A stretch of 48,690 nucleotides of DNA. It comes from Alphaproteobacteria bacterium. GTDB taxonomy: Bacteria > Pseudomonadota > Alphaproteobacteria > UBA828. Positions 32,302 through 40,090 of this stretch are shown here, one piece after another. The position numbers and the translations under genes are program-made. The notes beneath the pieces are model-generated. The model did not search any database, had not been told where the DNA came from, and saw only the letters and a list, made by a program, of their open reading frames with translations. The DNA is taken from NCBI GenBank assembly GCA_022823305.1, contig JAJDXK010000089.1, forward strand, positions 1 to 48,690. Reading direction: 5' to 3'. Position 1 is the first letter of the stretch; the number at the start of each line of letters is the position of its first letter.

Positions 32302-34329
32302 TCAGAGCTTGCGGGCCTGGCGGTGGCCCTCGTAGACGGCCTCGTAGGCGGAGCGCGGCGCGGTGGCGTCGCCGATGGTCTCGACGCTGATCCCGCGCGC
32401 CGCGATGATCGCCTTGAGCGCGTTCTCGGAGCGCCGGCCGGTCGCCATGACGATCCAGTCGGCCTCCAGCGTGCGCTCGGCCTCCTCGTGGTGGACGTTG
32501 TAGAGCGTGACCGTGCTGCCCTCGATGCGGCGCACGAAGTGATCGACGCAGACCGTAACGCCGGCCTGGTAGAGCTTGGGCAGGATCCAGTCGAGATAGA
32601 CGTCGAGGATGGTCTCCATGCCGATCATGGGCCAGCGCGTGACCAGCGTCACCTCGTCGGCGCCCGCGTCCTTGCAGGCGACGGCGGTGAGCGGCGCCAC
32701 CACGTCGCAGAGGTCGTCCAGCACCATGACGCGGCCGCGCGGCCGGGCTTGGCCCTCGGCCACGGCGTCCCAGCCGACGCAGTTGCCGCTCTCCCAGCCC
32801 GGCAGGGGGTCGCCGGTCCAGCCCTGGAAGCCGTCGACGGCGATGGAAGACCCCGTCGCCACCACCACGTGGTCGGGCTTCACCGCCGCCAGCGCCTCGT
32901 CGAGGTCGTCCTCCGTCACCGGCGCGCCGGTGACGATGCGGGTGCCGTTCTTCTCGGCCTGGGCCGTGAGCCAGCGGCCGATCTCGCCGTATTCCGCCCG
33001 GCTCGGCAGCAGCGCCTGGACGCGCACGTGGCCGCCGGTCTCGCCCTCGGCCTCGTAGAGCGTCACGTCATGCCCGCGGGCAGACGCGATGCGGGCGTAC
33101 TCCAGCCCGGCCGGGCCGCCACCGATGACGAGCACGCTCTTGGGTTCCGCCGCCTTGACCAGCGTGCCCTCGCCCCAGGCCTCCTCGCGGCCCACGGTGG
33201 GGTTGTAGATGCACTGCACCCGCCCGCCCCGGCTCACGCTCTTCCAGCAGAAGTTGGCGGCGACGCACGAGCGGATGTCGTCGGTGCGGCCCTCCTGCGC
33301 CTTCCTGGCCCAGTGGGGGTCGGTGAAGAGCTGGCGCGCGAGGCAGATGGCATCGCCGTCGCCGGCCTCCAGCAGCTGCTCGGCGACATCCGGCGTGGTG
33401 ATGCGGCCGACGAGCAGCACCGGCTTCGACGAGACCTCGCGGATCTTGCGGGCGTAACCGCGCTCCCAGCCCGCCTCGAACTCCATCGGCGTGTGGATGA
33501 AGGCGTGGTGCACGCCGGCCGAGACGTCGACGTAGTCGATATCGGCCCGCTTCTCGATTTCGACGACGATGTCGCGCACGTCGTCGATCTCGAGATCGCC
33601 GGGCCAGAAGGAGGTCGAGTTGATGCGGTAGCCGACGAACCTGTCGTCGCCGGCGGCGGCGCGCATCCGCGTCAACGCCTCGACCGGGAAGCGCAGGCGG
33701 TTCTCCTGGCTGCCGCCCCAGCGGTCGGTGCGCTTGTTGTAGAGCGGCGAGATGAACTGCCAGGGCAGGTAGCCGTGGCTGAGATGAAGCTCCACGCCGT
33801 CCAGCCCCGCGGCGAAGGCGCGCTCCGCGGCGCTGCCGAAGGCCTCCAGCATCTCCTCGATCTCGTCCTCGTCGAGCTCCTTGGGCGTCGATGCGCCGGG
33901 AAACTCGCCGAGCGGCACCTGACTCGGGGAGAGCGTGTACCAGGTCGCGTCCAGGTCGTAGGTGGCCTCCTGCTTGAAGGTGGGGAAGCCGCGCACGCCC
34001 GAGTGCCAGAGCTGGATCGCGAGCTTGCAGCCCTCGGCGTGGACCGCATCCGCGATCTTCGACAGCGGCTCGATCTGGCGGTCGTCGAAGAGCTGCGGCA
34101 TCAGCAGCGGCGCCATGATCGAGCTTGGGTGGACGTGGGTCCCGCCGATGATGATGAGGCCGACGCCCCCCTCGGCGCGCTCCCGGTAATAGTGGGTCGC
34201 CATGTCGGTGAAGAGCCCGTTCCACGGGTCGGAGACCCAGCTCGGGCAGGTCGGCGGAAACACCACCCGGTTCTTGATCGTGGTGTTGCGAATATTCCAT
34301 TCCGAGAAAAGCCGTGGATAGGCCGCCAT
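32302..34329 (-). CDS. FMN/4Fe-4S/FAD dehydrogenase of the TMADH / 2,4-dienoyl-CoA reductase family
   Basis: 675 residues. An N-terminal Old Yellow Enzyme barrel (1-345) has the classical HGYLPWQFISPLYNKRTDRW with GGSQENRLRFP. The C-terminal part has the Rossmann motif VLVIGGGPAGLEYARIA and a later NAD/FAD region. Family members include trimethylamine, dimethylamine and histamine dehydrogenases, N-methylproline demethylases and enoate reductases. The cluster-binding motif, normally C-x2-C-x2-C-x12-C, reads Cys355-x2-Ala358-x2-Cys361-x11-Cys373, so one ligand is replaced by Ala. ATG at 34329 is preferred to an upstream ATG at 34479 inside the divergent LarA-like gene. Given soxBDAG nearby, an N-methyl amine is a possible substrate. 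Confidence 0.87.
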   Translation of the reverse strand: MAAYPRLFSEWNIRNTTIKNRVVFPPTCPSWVSDPWNGLFTDMATHYYRERAEGGVGLIIIGGTHVHPSSIMAPLLMPQLFDDRQIEPLSKIADAVHAEGCKLAIQLWHSGVRGFPTFKQEATYDLDATWYTLSPSQVPLGEFPGASTPKELDEDEIEEMLEAFGSAAERAFAAGLDGVELHLSHGYLPWQFISPLYNKRTDRWGGSQENRLRFPVEALTRMRAAAGDDRFVGYRINSTSFWPGDLEIDDVRDIVVEIEKRADIDYVDVSAGVHHAFIHTPMEFEAGWERGYARKIREVSSKPVLLVGRITTPDVAEQLLEAGDGDAICLARQLFTDPHWARKAQEGRTDDIRSCVAANFCWKSVSRGGRVQCIYNPTVGREEAWGEGTLVKAAEPKSVLVIGGGPAGLEYARIASARGHDVTLYEAEGETGGHVRVQALLPSRAEYGEIGRWLTAQAEKNGTRIVTGAPVTEDDLDEALAAVKPDHVVVATGSSIAVDGFQGWTGDPLPGWESGNCVGWDAVAEGQARPRGRVMVLDDLCDVVAPLTAVACKDAGADEVTLVTRWPMIGMETILDVYLDWILPKLYQAGVTVCVDHFVRRIEGSTVTLYNVHHEEAERTLEADWIVMATGRRSENALKAIIAARGISVETIGDATAPRSAYEAVYEGHRQARKL

Positions 34330-34468
34330 GTCGTGCTCCCATGTCTCGCGGGCGCACCGGCCCGCACGCCGGCGCCCTGTCCATACCCGCCTCGCTCCAT
34401 TACACTCGGCTTGGCGCGGGAATGCCAGTTTCGCGGCCTCAGGCCGGCTCAGATGCAGGAGGGCGGCG

Positions 34469-35884
34469 ATGTCCGACACCTATCGCGCGGTGATCCCTTA
34501 CGAATCCCTCGATCCGCTCACCATCGGCTCGGCCGACGACCCGGCGATGGTCTATCGCGAGGAGCTCACCCTCGAGATCCCCGAGGCCAACCTGCTGGCG
34601 GCGCTCTACCCCGACGAGCCGGCACACGTCGCGAACCCGACCGAGGCCTGCGCCGCCGCGCTGGAGGCGCCCCATTCCGGCCCGCCCTTCTCCGAGATGC
34701 TGGGGCCGGACAAGAGCCTCGCCATCATCATCGACAACCAGTTCCGGCCGACGCCCACCTCCAAGCTGCTGCCGGCGGTGCTGGATGCCGTCGAGACGCA
34801 GGGCGTGAAGGACGCCTGCGTCGTCTGCGCCAACGGCAAGGTCTTCCCCATGTCGGAGCGCGACACCGAGCTCAAGCTCGGGCGCGAGAACCTCGCGCGC
34901 ATGGAGCGGCTGGGCGTCCCCTTCTTCCAGAACGAGCCGCGCGACCCCGAGCAGTACGTCTTCATCGGCATGACCACGGGCGGCACGCCGGTCTGGCTGC
35001 ACAAGGAGGTGGCGAAGGCCGACGTGACGCTCAGCATGGGCCAGGCCCAGTCCAACCACTGGGGCGCGGGCGGCGGCGGCAAGCTGATCCTGCCCGGCGT
35101 GGTCTCGGACGAGACCATCGAGTCCAACCACTGCGCCTTCGTCATGTCGCCCAAGACCCACTACGGCGCCATGGCCGGGCCGATGCGGACCGACATCGAC
35201 GAGGCCGCCACCATGTGCCGGCTCACGGCGACGCTCAACAGCGTGCTGGATACGCGGGGCCGGCTCTGCTTCATCAACTTCGGCGCGCACCCGGACGCGC
35301 ACCGCGAGGCGATCCGCACCTTCAACGACATCTACGCCTACGAGCGCCCCGCCGGCGGGCCGGCCGACATCGCCATCTGCGGCGTCTTCGCGCCCACCGA
35401 CCACCTCTTCTTCCACACCGGCTGGGGCTGCATGTCGTCCGACCTGCTGGTGAAGGACGGCGGCACGCTCATCTACTGCAGCCCCTCGCCCGGTGTGAAG
35501 ACCCATCTCGGCGACTTCCCGGGGCTCGCGCTGATGGACCTGATGAAGCCCTACATGCCTCCCTCTCCGGCCAACCTCGAGCGCGTCTACCGCGACATCC
35601 ACAGCCGCACCATCGAGATGTGGGCAGGCTGCATCTGGGTGCCGATCTACGAGGTCATGGTGCGCAAGCACCTGCACGTGGTGACGCTGGAGGAGAACCT
35701 GGAGATGGCGGCCGACATCGGGATCGAGGCCGGCACCTCGCTGGAGGCGGCCTTCGCCGCAGCGCTCGCCCGCCACGGGCCGGACGCGAAGGTGGCGGTG
35801 CTGCCCTACGCCCGCTACCAGCTTCCGCGCGATGCGATCCGCATGCCGCTGGAGGCCGAGCCGCTGGCGCACGCGGCGGAGTAG
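34469..35884 (+). CDS. LarA-like (DUF2088) protein, nickel-pincer racemase family
   Basis: 471 residues, related to lactate racemase LarA. The motif IIIDNQFRPTPTSKLLP (residues 86-102) with Asp89 and Arg93 is typical; His and Lys residues further on (GAGGGGKLILPGVVS and SNHCAFV) correspond to cofactor and substrate contacts in the family. LarA uses a nickel-pincer nucleotide made by LarB, LarC and LarE, none of which is in this window. A strong ribosome-binding site (GGAGGG) precedes the ATG at 34469. It is divergent from the TMADH-like gene and followed after 11 bases by the DUF1858 gene. The racemised or epimerised substrate is not known. Confidence 0.82.
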   Translation: MSDTYRAVIPYESLDPLTIGSADDPAMVYREELTLEIPEANLLAALYPDEPAHVANPTEACAAALEAPHSGPPFSEMLGPDKSLAIIIDNQFRPTPTSKLLPAVLDAVETQGVKDACVVCANGKVFPMSERDTELKLGRENLARMERLGVPFFQNEPRDPEQYVFIGMTTGGTPVWLHKEVAKADVTLSMGQAQSNHWGAGGGGKLILPGVVSDETIESNHCAFVMSPKTHYGAMAGPMRTDIDEAATMCRLTATLNSVLDTRGRLCFINFGAHPDAHREAIRTFNDIYAYERPAGGPADIAICGVFAPTDHLFFHTGWGCMSSDLLVKDGGTLIYCSPSPGVKTHLGDFPGLALMDLMKPYMPPSPANLERVYRDIHSRTIEMWAGCIWVPIYEVMVRKHLHVVTLEENLEMAADIGIEAGTSLEAAFAAALARHGPDAKVAVLPYARYQLPRDAIRMPLEAEPLAHAAE

Positions 35885-35895
35885 GGCAGGGGGCC

Positions 35896-36210
35896 GTGTC
35901 CTCCCCCGGCACGTCCGGCGGGCCGATCACGGGGTCCACCACCATCGTCGAGCTGCTGCAGCGCTTCCCCGGCGGCGAGGCGGCAGAGCTCATGGCGCGC
36001 CTGGCCTGGCCCTGCGCCCATTGCTCTGGCGCCCTGCACGAGCCGATCTCCATGGCGGCCAAGCGCCACGCCAACCGCGCCGGCCCCGTGGTGCGGGCCT
36101 TCCAGGCGCTGGAGCGGGGCGGGCCCAGCGAGTCGGAGCTCGCCGAGGCCGCGGCCAGGCAGGACAAGCGCGCCGACCCCGCCGCCCTCTGGTCCCGCTA
36201 CGCGCGGTAG
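35896..36210 (+). CDS. DUF1858-like small redox-disulfide protein
   Basis: 104 residues from GTG at 35896. The core TTIVELLQRFPGGEAAELM with WPCAHC (Cys40, Cys43) resembles the DUF1858 / hybrid-cluster-associated disulfide domain, usually read as a redox-active CxxC helper. The C-terminal 45 residues are helical and charged. It sits 11 bases behind the LarA-like gene on the same strand, so the two probably work together, perhaps through thiol chemistry of the nickel cofactor; this is speculative. The start is uncertain because the first 13 residues are low-complexity. Confidence 0.65.
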   Translation: MSSPGTSGGPITGSTTIVELLQRFPGGEAAELMARLAWPCAHCSGALHEPISMAAKRHANRAGPVVRAFQALERGGPSESELAEAAARQDKRADPAALWSRYAR

Positions 36211-36255
36211 CGTTGGCCGACGCGCGGGCTGGACGGCGATCGACGCGCTTGGCGT

Positions 36256-36284
36256 TTGACGAGGTAGCGCTCGGTAGCTACTTT
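36256..36284 (+). promoter_or_regulatory. Promoter and operator of the vapBC locus; leaderless start
   Basis: TTGACG (36256-36261), a 17-base spacer and TACTTT (36279-36284) make a good sigma-70 promoter. The antitoxin ATG is at 36292, only seven bases beyond the -10 box, so transcription should begin at or next to the A of the ATG and give a leaderless mRNA; no ribosome-binding site is present. The spacer holds a 10-bp-spaced direct repeat GGTAGC (36263-36268 and 36273-36278) and the palindrome GTAGCTAC (36274-36281), a likely antitoxin operator. Confidence 0.6.
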
Positions 36285-36291
36285 ATCCTGC

Positions 36292-36585
36292 ATGAGATCG
36301 GTCGGCATCAAGGTCCTGAACAGCAAGCTGAGTGAATACGTCCGGCTCGCGGCGTCCGGCGAGACGATCCTGGTGACCGACCGTGACCTTGTGGTGGCGG
36401 AGCTCGGCCCGCTCAGGGAGACCCGGAGCCTGGTCCTCGCCGATGCCTTCCTGGCCGAGGCGGTGCGGTCCGGCGTGCTCGCGCCGCCGACACTGACGGC
36501 TTCGGGACCGCCGCCCCGGCCCGCCCCGGTCGCCAGTCTGGACGAAGTTCTGGCTGAACTCGACGAGAGCCGGCGCGACCGGTGA
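36292..36585 (+). CDS. Phd/VapB-type antitoxin
   Basis: 97 residues. The N-terminal half, VGIKVLNSKLSEYVRLAASGETILVTDRD with VVAELGP, is the Phd-fold DNA-binding domain. A Pro-rich linker (residues 62-78) leads to a C-terminal helix (SLDEVLAELDESRRDR) that should bind the toxin. The stop overlaps the vapC GTG (GTGA). It is unlike the antitoxin at 28031 beyond the shared fold, so this is an independent toxin-antitoxin locus. Confidence 0.9.
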   Translation: MRSVGIKVLNSKLSEYVRLAASGETILVTDRDLVVAELGPLRETRSLVLADAFLAEAVRSGVLAPPTLTASGPPPRPAPVASLDEVLAELDESRRDR

Positions 36586-36983
36586 TCTATCTTGACACGT
36601 CCGTCGCGCTGGCCTGGCTATTCACCGAGGACCGCCAGCCCCCGGTGTCCCTTTGGGACGGGACCCTGGTGTCGAGCCGGCTCCTCGAATACGAGATATG
36701 GACGCCGCTGCATGCACGCGGTCTTGCGGATTCGCACGGCGGGGCGGCGCGCCAGCTTGTCGGACGGGTCGCGCTGCTGGAGCTGACCCCGCGGGTTCTG
36801 GCGCGGGCACTGGACGCCTTCCCCGGTCCGGGGCCGCTGCGGACCCTCGACGCCCTGCATCTGGCGTCGTGTGCGTATCTGGCCGATCAGGGTCAGGCGG
36901 TGGAACTCGCGAGCTACGACCGGCGGATGAACGATATCGCCCGCGCGATGGATATTCCGCTCTTCGATACGGAAGAGTCATGA
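36582..36983 (+). CDS. PIN-domain toxin, VapC family
   Basis: 133 residues from GTG. Acidic PIN residues are Asp4 in YLDTSVALAW, Glu in LLEYEIWTP, Asp in TLDALHLAS and Asp in ELASYDRRM, so the nuclease centre looks complete. It is translationally coupled to the antitoxin. It is expected to be an RNA endonuclease restrained by VapB; the target is unknown. After its stop the next ~100 bases show no feature. Confidence 0.92.
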   Translation: MIYLDTSVALAWLFTEDRQPPVSLWDGTLVSSRLLEYEIWTPLHARGLADSHGGAARQLVGRVALLELTPRVLARALDAFPGPGPLRTLDALHLASCAYLADQGQAVELASYDRRMNDIARAMDIPLFDTEES

Positions 36984-37090
36984 GACGCGTGACGGGCTGA
37001 TCCTGTCCCTCGAGCGCCGGGCGCTCGCGCCGGCCGGGCCGCTGCGCGGCCCGGTTCGCTCCTCTCGCAACGATACGGTGCGCGTCCCCG

Positions 37091-37405
37091 CTACTTGTTG
37101 GGGGCGGCGATGCGGTGGCCGAGGGCGAACATCTCGAACTCGCCCTCGACCATGTGGCCCGTCCGCTCCATCTGGCGCTTGAACCAGGGCGTCTGCGTGT
37201 GCGCCTCGAAGTCGGCCTCGCTGAGATAGATCTCGTAGAAGATGAAGCGCTGCGGGTCGTCCTTGTCGACGCTCACCTCGAAGGCGACGCAGCCCGGCTC
37301 CCGGGTGATCGAGTTCCTGGCGTGGCGCTTCACCAGCCGGGTGAACTCGGCGACGTGCTTCTTCTTGACCCTGAGGGCTGCGGCGACGGTATAGGGCATG
37401 GGCAT
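37091..37405 (-). CDS. Antibiotic biosynthesis monooxygenase-domain protein (quinol monooxygenase-like)
   Basis: 104 residues, the size of the dimeric ABM (YgiN-like) fold. Pieces include VAAALRVKKKHVAEFTRLVKRHA, REPGCVAFEVSVDKDDPQRF and the family's FIFYEIYLSEADFEAHTQTPWF given in part. Members oxidise quinols or aromatic substrates without cofactor, or are simply uncharacterised. The gene lies 34 bases downstream of the GMC oxidoreductase gene on the same strand, so the two form an operon. Confidence 0.88.
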   Translation of the reverse strand: MPMPYTVAAALRVKKKHVAEFTRLVKRHARNSITREPGCVAFEVSVDKDDPQRFIFYEIYLSEADFEAHTQTPWFKRQMERTGHMVEGEFEMFALGHRIAAPNK

Positions 37406-37439
37406 GGGGTCCTCCCTGGCTCGCTGTCTTCGGTGAGGG

Positions 37440-39044
37440 TCAGGCGGCGGCGCGGACCATCTCGGCCGCGCGCTCGCCGATCATGATGCAGGTGGCGTTG
37501 GTGTTGGCGCTGACGATGGTGGGCATGATCGAGGCGTCGGCGACGTAGAGCCCCTCAAGCCCCTGCACCTTGAGGCCGTCGTCCACCACCGCCATGGCAT
37601 CGTGGCCCATCCTGCAGGTGCCGGTGGGGTGATAGACGCCGGTGGCGCTGGCGCGGAGGCAGGCGCGCCACTCGTCGTCGCTCTGCACGTGCGCGCCGGG
37701 CAGGTGCTCGCCGACGATGTAGCGGGAGATGGGCTCGCTGCTGAGGATCGTGCGGAAGAAGCGCGCGCCCAGCATCAGCGTCTCGACGTCGCGCTCGTCG
37801 GCCAGCAGGTTAGGCTGGATCGCCGGCTGCGCCAGCGGGTCGGCCGAGGCGAGGCGCACCGTGCCGGCCGAATAGGGCCGGTGCAGGGTGGTCAGCCCGG
37901 TGATTGCGGGCCGGTCGAAGAGTTCCGGCCCGTCGGCGCTGAGATCGTAGCCCGCCGGCGAGAACATGTACTGCACGTGGGAGCGCGACTTGCCCGGGTC
38001 GCAACGGCGGAAGCCGAAGACCTGGGCGATCGGCGTCGACGCCGGCCCGGTCCCGGCCAGCAGCCACTGCGCGCCGTAGAGGAGGGCGCTGAGCGGCCCG
38101 GTCTGCACGTTGTAGGTCCTGCGGTTGACCCACATGGTCTGGCTGATCCCGGCGTGGTCCTGCAGGTTCTCGCCGACGCCGGCAAGGTCCAGGCGCACCT
38201 CGATGCCGTGCTCGCGCAGGTGGGCTGCCGGGCCGATGCCCGAGAGCATCAGGAGCTGCGGCGAGCCGAAGGTGCCGGCGCAGAGGATCACCGCCTTGCC
38301 GGCCCGCGCGCGCTGCCGCTTGCCCCGCCGCAGGTACGCCACGCCCGTGGCGCGCGAGCCCTCGAAGGCGAGGCCCGTCGCCTGCGCGTGGGTCACGATC
38401 CGCAGGTTCTTGCGGTCCCGGGCCGGCCAGAGGTAGGCCCGCGCGGCGCTGTGGCGGCGGCCCCGGCGCTGGGTCGCCTGGACGTAGCCCACGCCCATCT
38501 GCGGCGGCGCGTTGATGTCCTCGCGGAAGGGCATGCCGGCCTTCACGCAGGTCTCGACGAGGACGCGGGAGAGCGGATGGAGCGAGCGGATGTGCGAGAC
38601 CGAGAGCGGCCCGCCGGCGCCGCGGTATTGATCGGCGCCGCCCTCGAAGTCCTCGAGCCGGCGGAAGTAGGGCAGCACGCCCTCGAAGTCCCAGCCGCGA
38701 CAGCCGAGCCGGGCCCAGCCGTTGTAGTCCTCGGGCGCGCCGCGCACGAAGGAGGTGGCGTTGATCGAGCTGGTGCCGCCCAGCACCTTGCCGCGTGGCA
38801 TGTAGTCCCTGCGCCCGCCGCGCGTCGGATCGGGTTCGGCCATGAAGCGCCAGTCGTAGCGCGGGTTGGTGATGCCGCGCAGCATGCTCGCCGCCGGCAT
38901 CTGGATGACGAGGCTGCGGTCGGAGCCGCCGGCCTCCAGCAGCAGCACGCGGTTGCGCCCGTCCTCCGAAAGCCGCGCGGCGACGACGCTCCCGGCCGAG
39001 CCGGCGCCGACGACGACGTAGTCGGCCTCGAGCTCGGCCCGCAT
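37440..39044 (-). CDS. GMC family FAD-dependent alcohol dehydrogenase (choline dehydrogenase-like)
   Basis: 534 residues. The FAD motif is VVVGAGSAGSVVAARLSEDG (residues 10-30) with LLLEAGG. The GMC signature 1 is MPRGKVLGGTSSINATSFVRG, noted here as KVLGGTSSIN; signature 2 is GTFGSPQLLMLSGIGP. The C-terminal active-site His and Asn are in GVYHPTGTCRMG and SANTNATCIMIGERAAEM. The family oxidises choline, other alcohols or polyethylene glycol. Without betaine aldehyde dehydrogenase or betI nearby I do not call it betA. It is coupled to a quinol-monooxygenase-like gene. Confidence 0.92.
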   Translation of the reverse strand: MRAELEADYVVVGAGSAGSVVAARLSEDGRNRVLLLEAGGSDRSLVIQMPAASMLRGITNPRYDWRFMAEPDPTRGGRRDYMPRGKVLGGTSSINATSFVRGAPEDYNGWARLGCRGWDFEGVLPYFRRLEDFEGGADQYRGAGGPLSVSHIRSLHPLSRVLVETCVKAGMPFREDINAPPQMGVGYVQATQRRGRRHSAARAYLWPARDRKNLRIVTHAQATGLAFEGSRATGVAYLRRGKRQRARAGKAVILCAGTFGSPQLLMLSGIGPAAHLREHGIEVRLDLAGVGENLQDHAGISQTMWVNRRTYNVQTGPLSALLYGAQWLLAGTGPASTPIAQVFGFRRCDPGKSRSHVQYMFSPAGYDLSADGPELFDRPAITGLTTLHRPYSAGTVRLASADPLAQPAIQPNLLADERDVETLMLGARFFRTILSSEPISRYIVGEHLPGAHVQSDDEWRACLRASATGVYHPTGTCRMGHDAMAVVDDGLKVQGLEGLYVADASIMPTIVSANTNATCIMIGERAAEMVRAAA

Positions 39045-39079
39045 CCCCGGCCCGCTCCGGAAGGCTCAGGCCCGGCGGA

Positions 39080-39694
39080 TCAGGGAGCGGCGCCGACCGT
39101 CACCTTCTGCATGACCACGGGCTCCTGCGGCACGTCGCTCTGGAAGGGGCCGCCGCGGCCCGTGGGCAGGGCCGCGATGCGGTCCACCGTCTCCATGCCG
39201 TCCACGACGCGGCCGAAGGCGGCGTAGCCCCAGCCTTGCGGGTTCTTGCCGGTGTGGTTGAGGAAGTCGTTGTCCACCACGTTGATGAAGAACTGCGCGG
39301 TGGCGGAGTGCGGGTCTGAGGTGCGCGCCATGGCGATCGTCCCGCGGTCGTTGCCGGGCGCGCCGGGGGCCTCGTTCTCGATCGGCGCCCGGGTGGGGCG
39401 CTGCGCGTAGCTCTCGTCGTAGCCGCCGCCCTGGATCATGAAGCCCGGGATCACGCGGTGGAAGATGGTGCCGGCGAAGTGGCCGTCGCGGACGTACTGG
39501 AGGAAGTTCGCCACCGTCTCGGGCGCGGCGTCCGCCTCCATGGCCACGGTGAAGGCGCCGTGGGTGGTCTCGAAGGTGACGAGCGGGCTCGCCCCCTCGT
39601 CGGCCTGGCTTGTCGTCTGGTCGGTCATCATGGTCCCCGCCGCGACGGCAAGCGCGAGGAAGGCGAAGAGCCGCCGCACTCTGGATTTCAACAA
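39080..39694 (-). CDS. Exported cyclophilin-type peptidyl-prolyl isomerase
   Basis: 204 residues. Residues 1-22 form a signal peptide (positive RVRRLFAFLALAVAAG then a short exit), so it acts in the periplasm. The cyclophilin domain starts at about residue 37, with TIFHRVIPGFMIQGG (catalytic Arg, Phe, Gln), TIAMAR, TAQFFINVVDNDFLNH and a GYAAFGRVVDGME segment. It catalyses proline cis-trans isomerisation in folding of exported proteins. It is the last chromosomal gene before the integrase end of the mobile element and is divergent from it. Confidence 0.94.
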   Translation of the reverse strand: MLKSRVRRLFAFLALAVAAGTMMTDQTTSQADEGASPLVTFETTHGAFTVAMEADAAPETVANFLQYVRDGHFAGTIFHRVIPGFMIQGGGYDESYAQRPTRAPIENEAPGAPGNDRGTIAMARTSDPHSATAQFFINVVDNDFLNHTGKNPQGWGYAAFGRVVDGMETVDRIAALPTGRGGPFQSDVPQEPVVMQKVTVGAAP

Positions 39695-39800
39695 GGCTCT
39701 GCTCCCGAATCGTGAAGGTGCGTGCCCGGCCGCAGTCTACACACCGTGCACGGAATGGACAGGTGCACAGCACGGAACGCCGACGTGCCGGGTGGCTTTC

Positions 39801-39829
39801 TTGACAGGCCCCGGCGGCGCCCGTAGCGT
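39801..39829 (+). promoter_or_regulatory. Sigma-70-like promoter with consensus -35 box
   Basis: TTGACA at 39801-39806, a 17-base spacer and TAGCGT at 39824-39829. The -35 is perfect; the -10 keeps the key T, A and final T. It points toward the integrase, 260 bases away, but no gene starts in between that I trust, so it could make a long leader or a small RNA. Confidence 0.4.
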
Positions 39830-40025
39830 TTTCCGAAACCGGACATTATTAGACTCACCTTTCAGCACAATGGGGACAGACGGGAGCGGAGCAGGGACTG
39901 GCGTGCCCAAGAAGATTGTAACCCATTGCTAACACAAATCTTTTCCTTCTGACGACGATTCGCGGCACCATCCGGTGAGAGGTCAGGCGGGAGCAGAGCG
40001 ACCCGCCGATTGCATACCCGGTCGA

Positions 40026-40054
40026 TTGCGGATTGAAGACACATTTGCTAGTAT
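40026..40054 (+). promoter_or_regulatory. Likely integrase promoter
   Basis: TTGCGG (40026-40031), 17 bases, then TAGTAT (40049-40054), which would start transcription near 40061, about 30 bases before the GTG at 40091. A purine-rich GGGAGAG at 40078-40084 would serve as ribosome-binding site. Confidence 0.45.
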
Positions 40055-40090
40055 GCCCGCCGTGCATATCGAGAGCGGGAGAGTGCAGAG

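Larger units (their letters stand above)
39695..40090. other. Gap between cyclophilin and integrase; candidate element boundary
   Basis: 396 bases without a supported gene. It holds the palindrome CCGTGCACGG (39744-39753), a sigma-70-like TTGACA-N17-TAGCGT (39801-39829), and an AT-rich island at about 39840-39960 with AAGATT/AATCTT arms. The lowered GC next to an integrase suggests that the left attachment site and recombinase arm sites lie here. No tRNA gene is seen, and the partner attachment site is outside the window, so the crossover cannot be placed. Confidence 0.45.

Noticed and set aside
32275..36210. A very long open frame running antisense to the TMADH-like gene and on into the DUF1858 gene
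   Set aside because: High GC makes antisense frames open. Its protein is Arg/Gly/His-rich without family resemblance; only the last 104 codons (from GTG 35896) look real.
37440..39044. Assignment as choline dehydrogenase betA
   Set aside because: Only general GMC signatures are visible, and there is no betB or betI neighbour; the specific name is not supported.
39870..39932. A 20-codon open frame (MGTDGSG... ending in THC) downstream of the consensus -35 box
   Set aside because: No ribosome-binding site and no similarity I can recognise; too short to support as a gene.
40033..40054. TTGAAG / TAGTAT as integrase promoter
   Set aside because: The spacer would be only 10 bases; TTGCGG at 40026 gives a proper 17-base spacer with the same -10 box.
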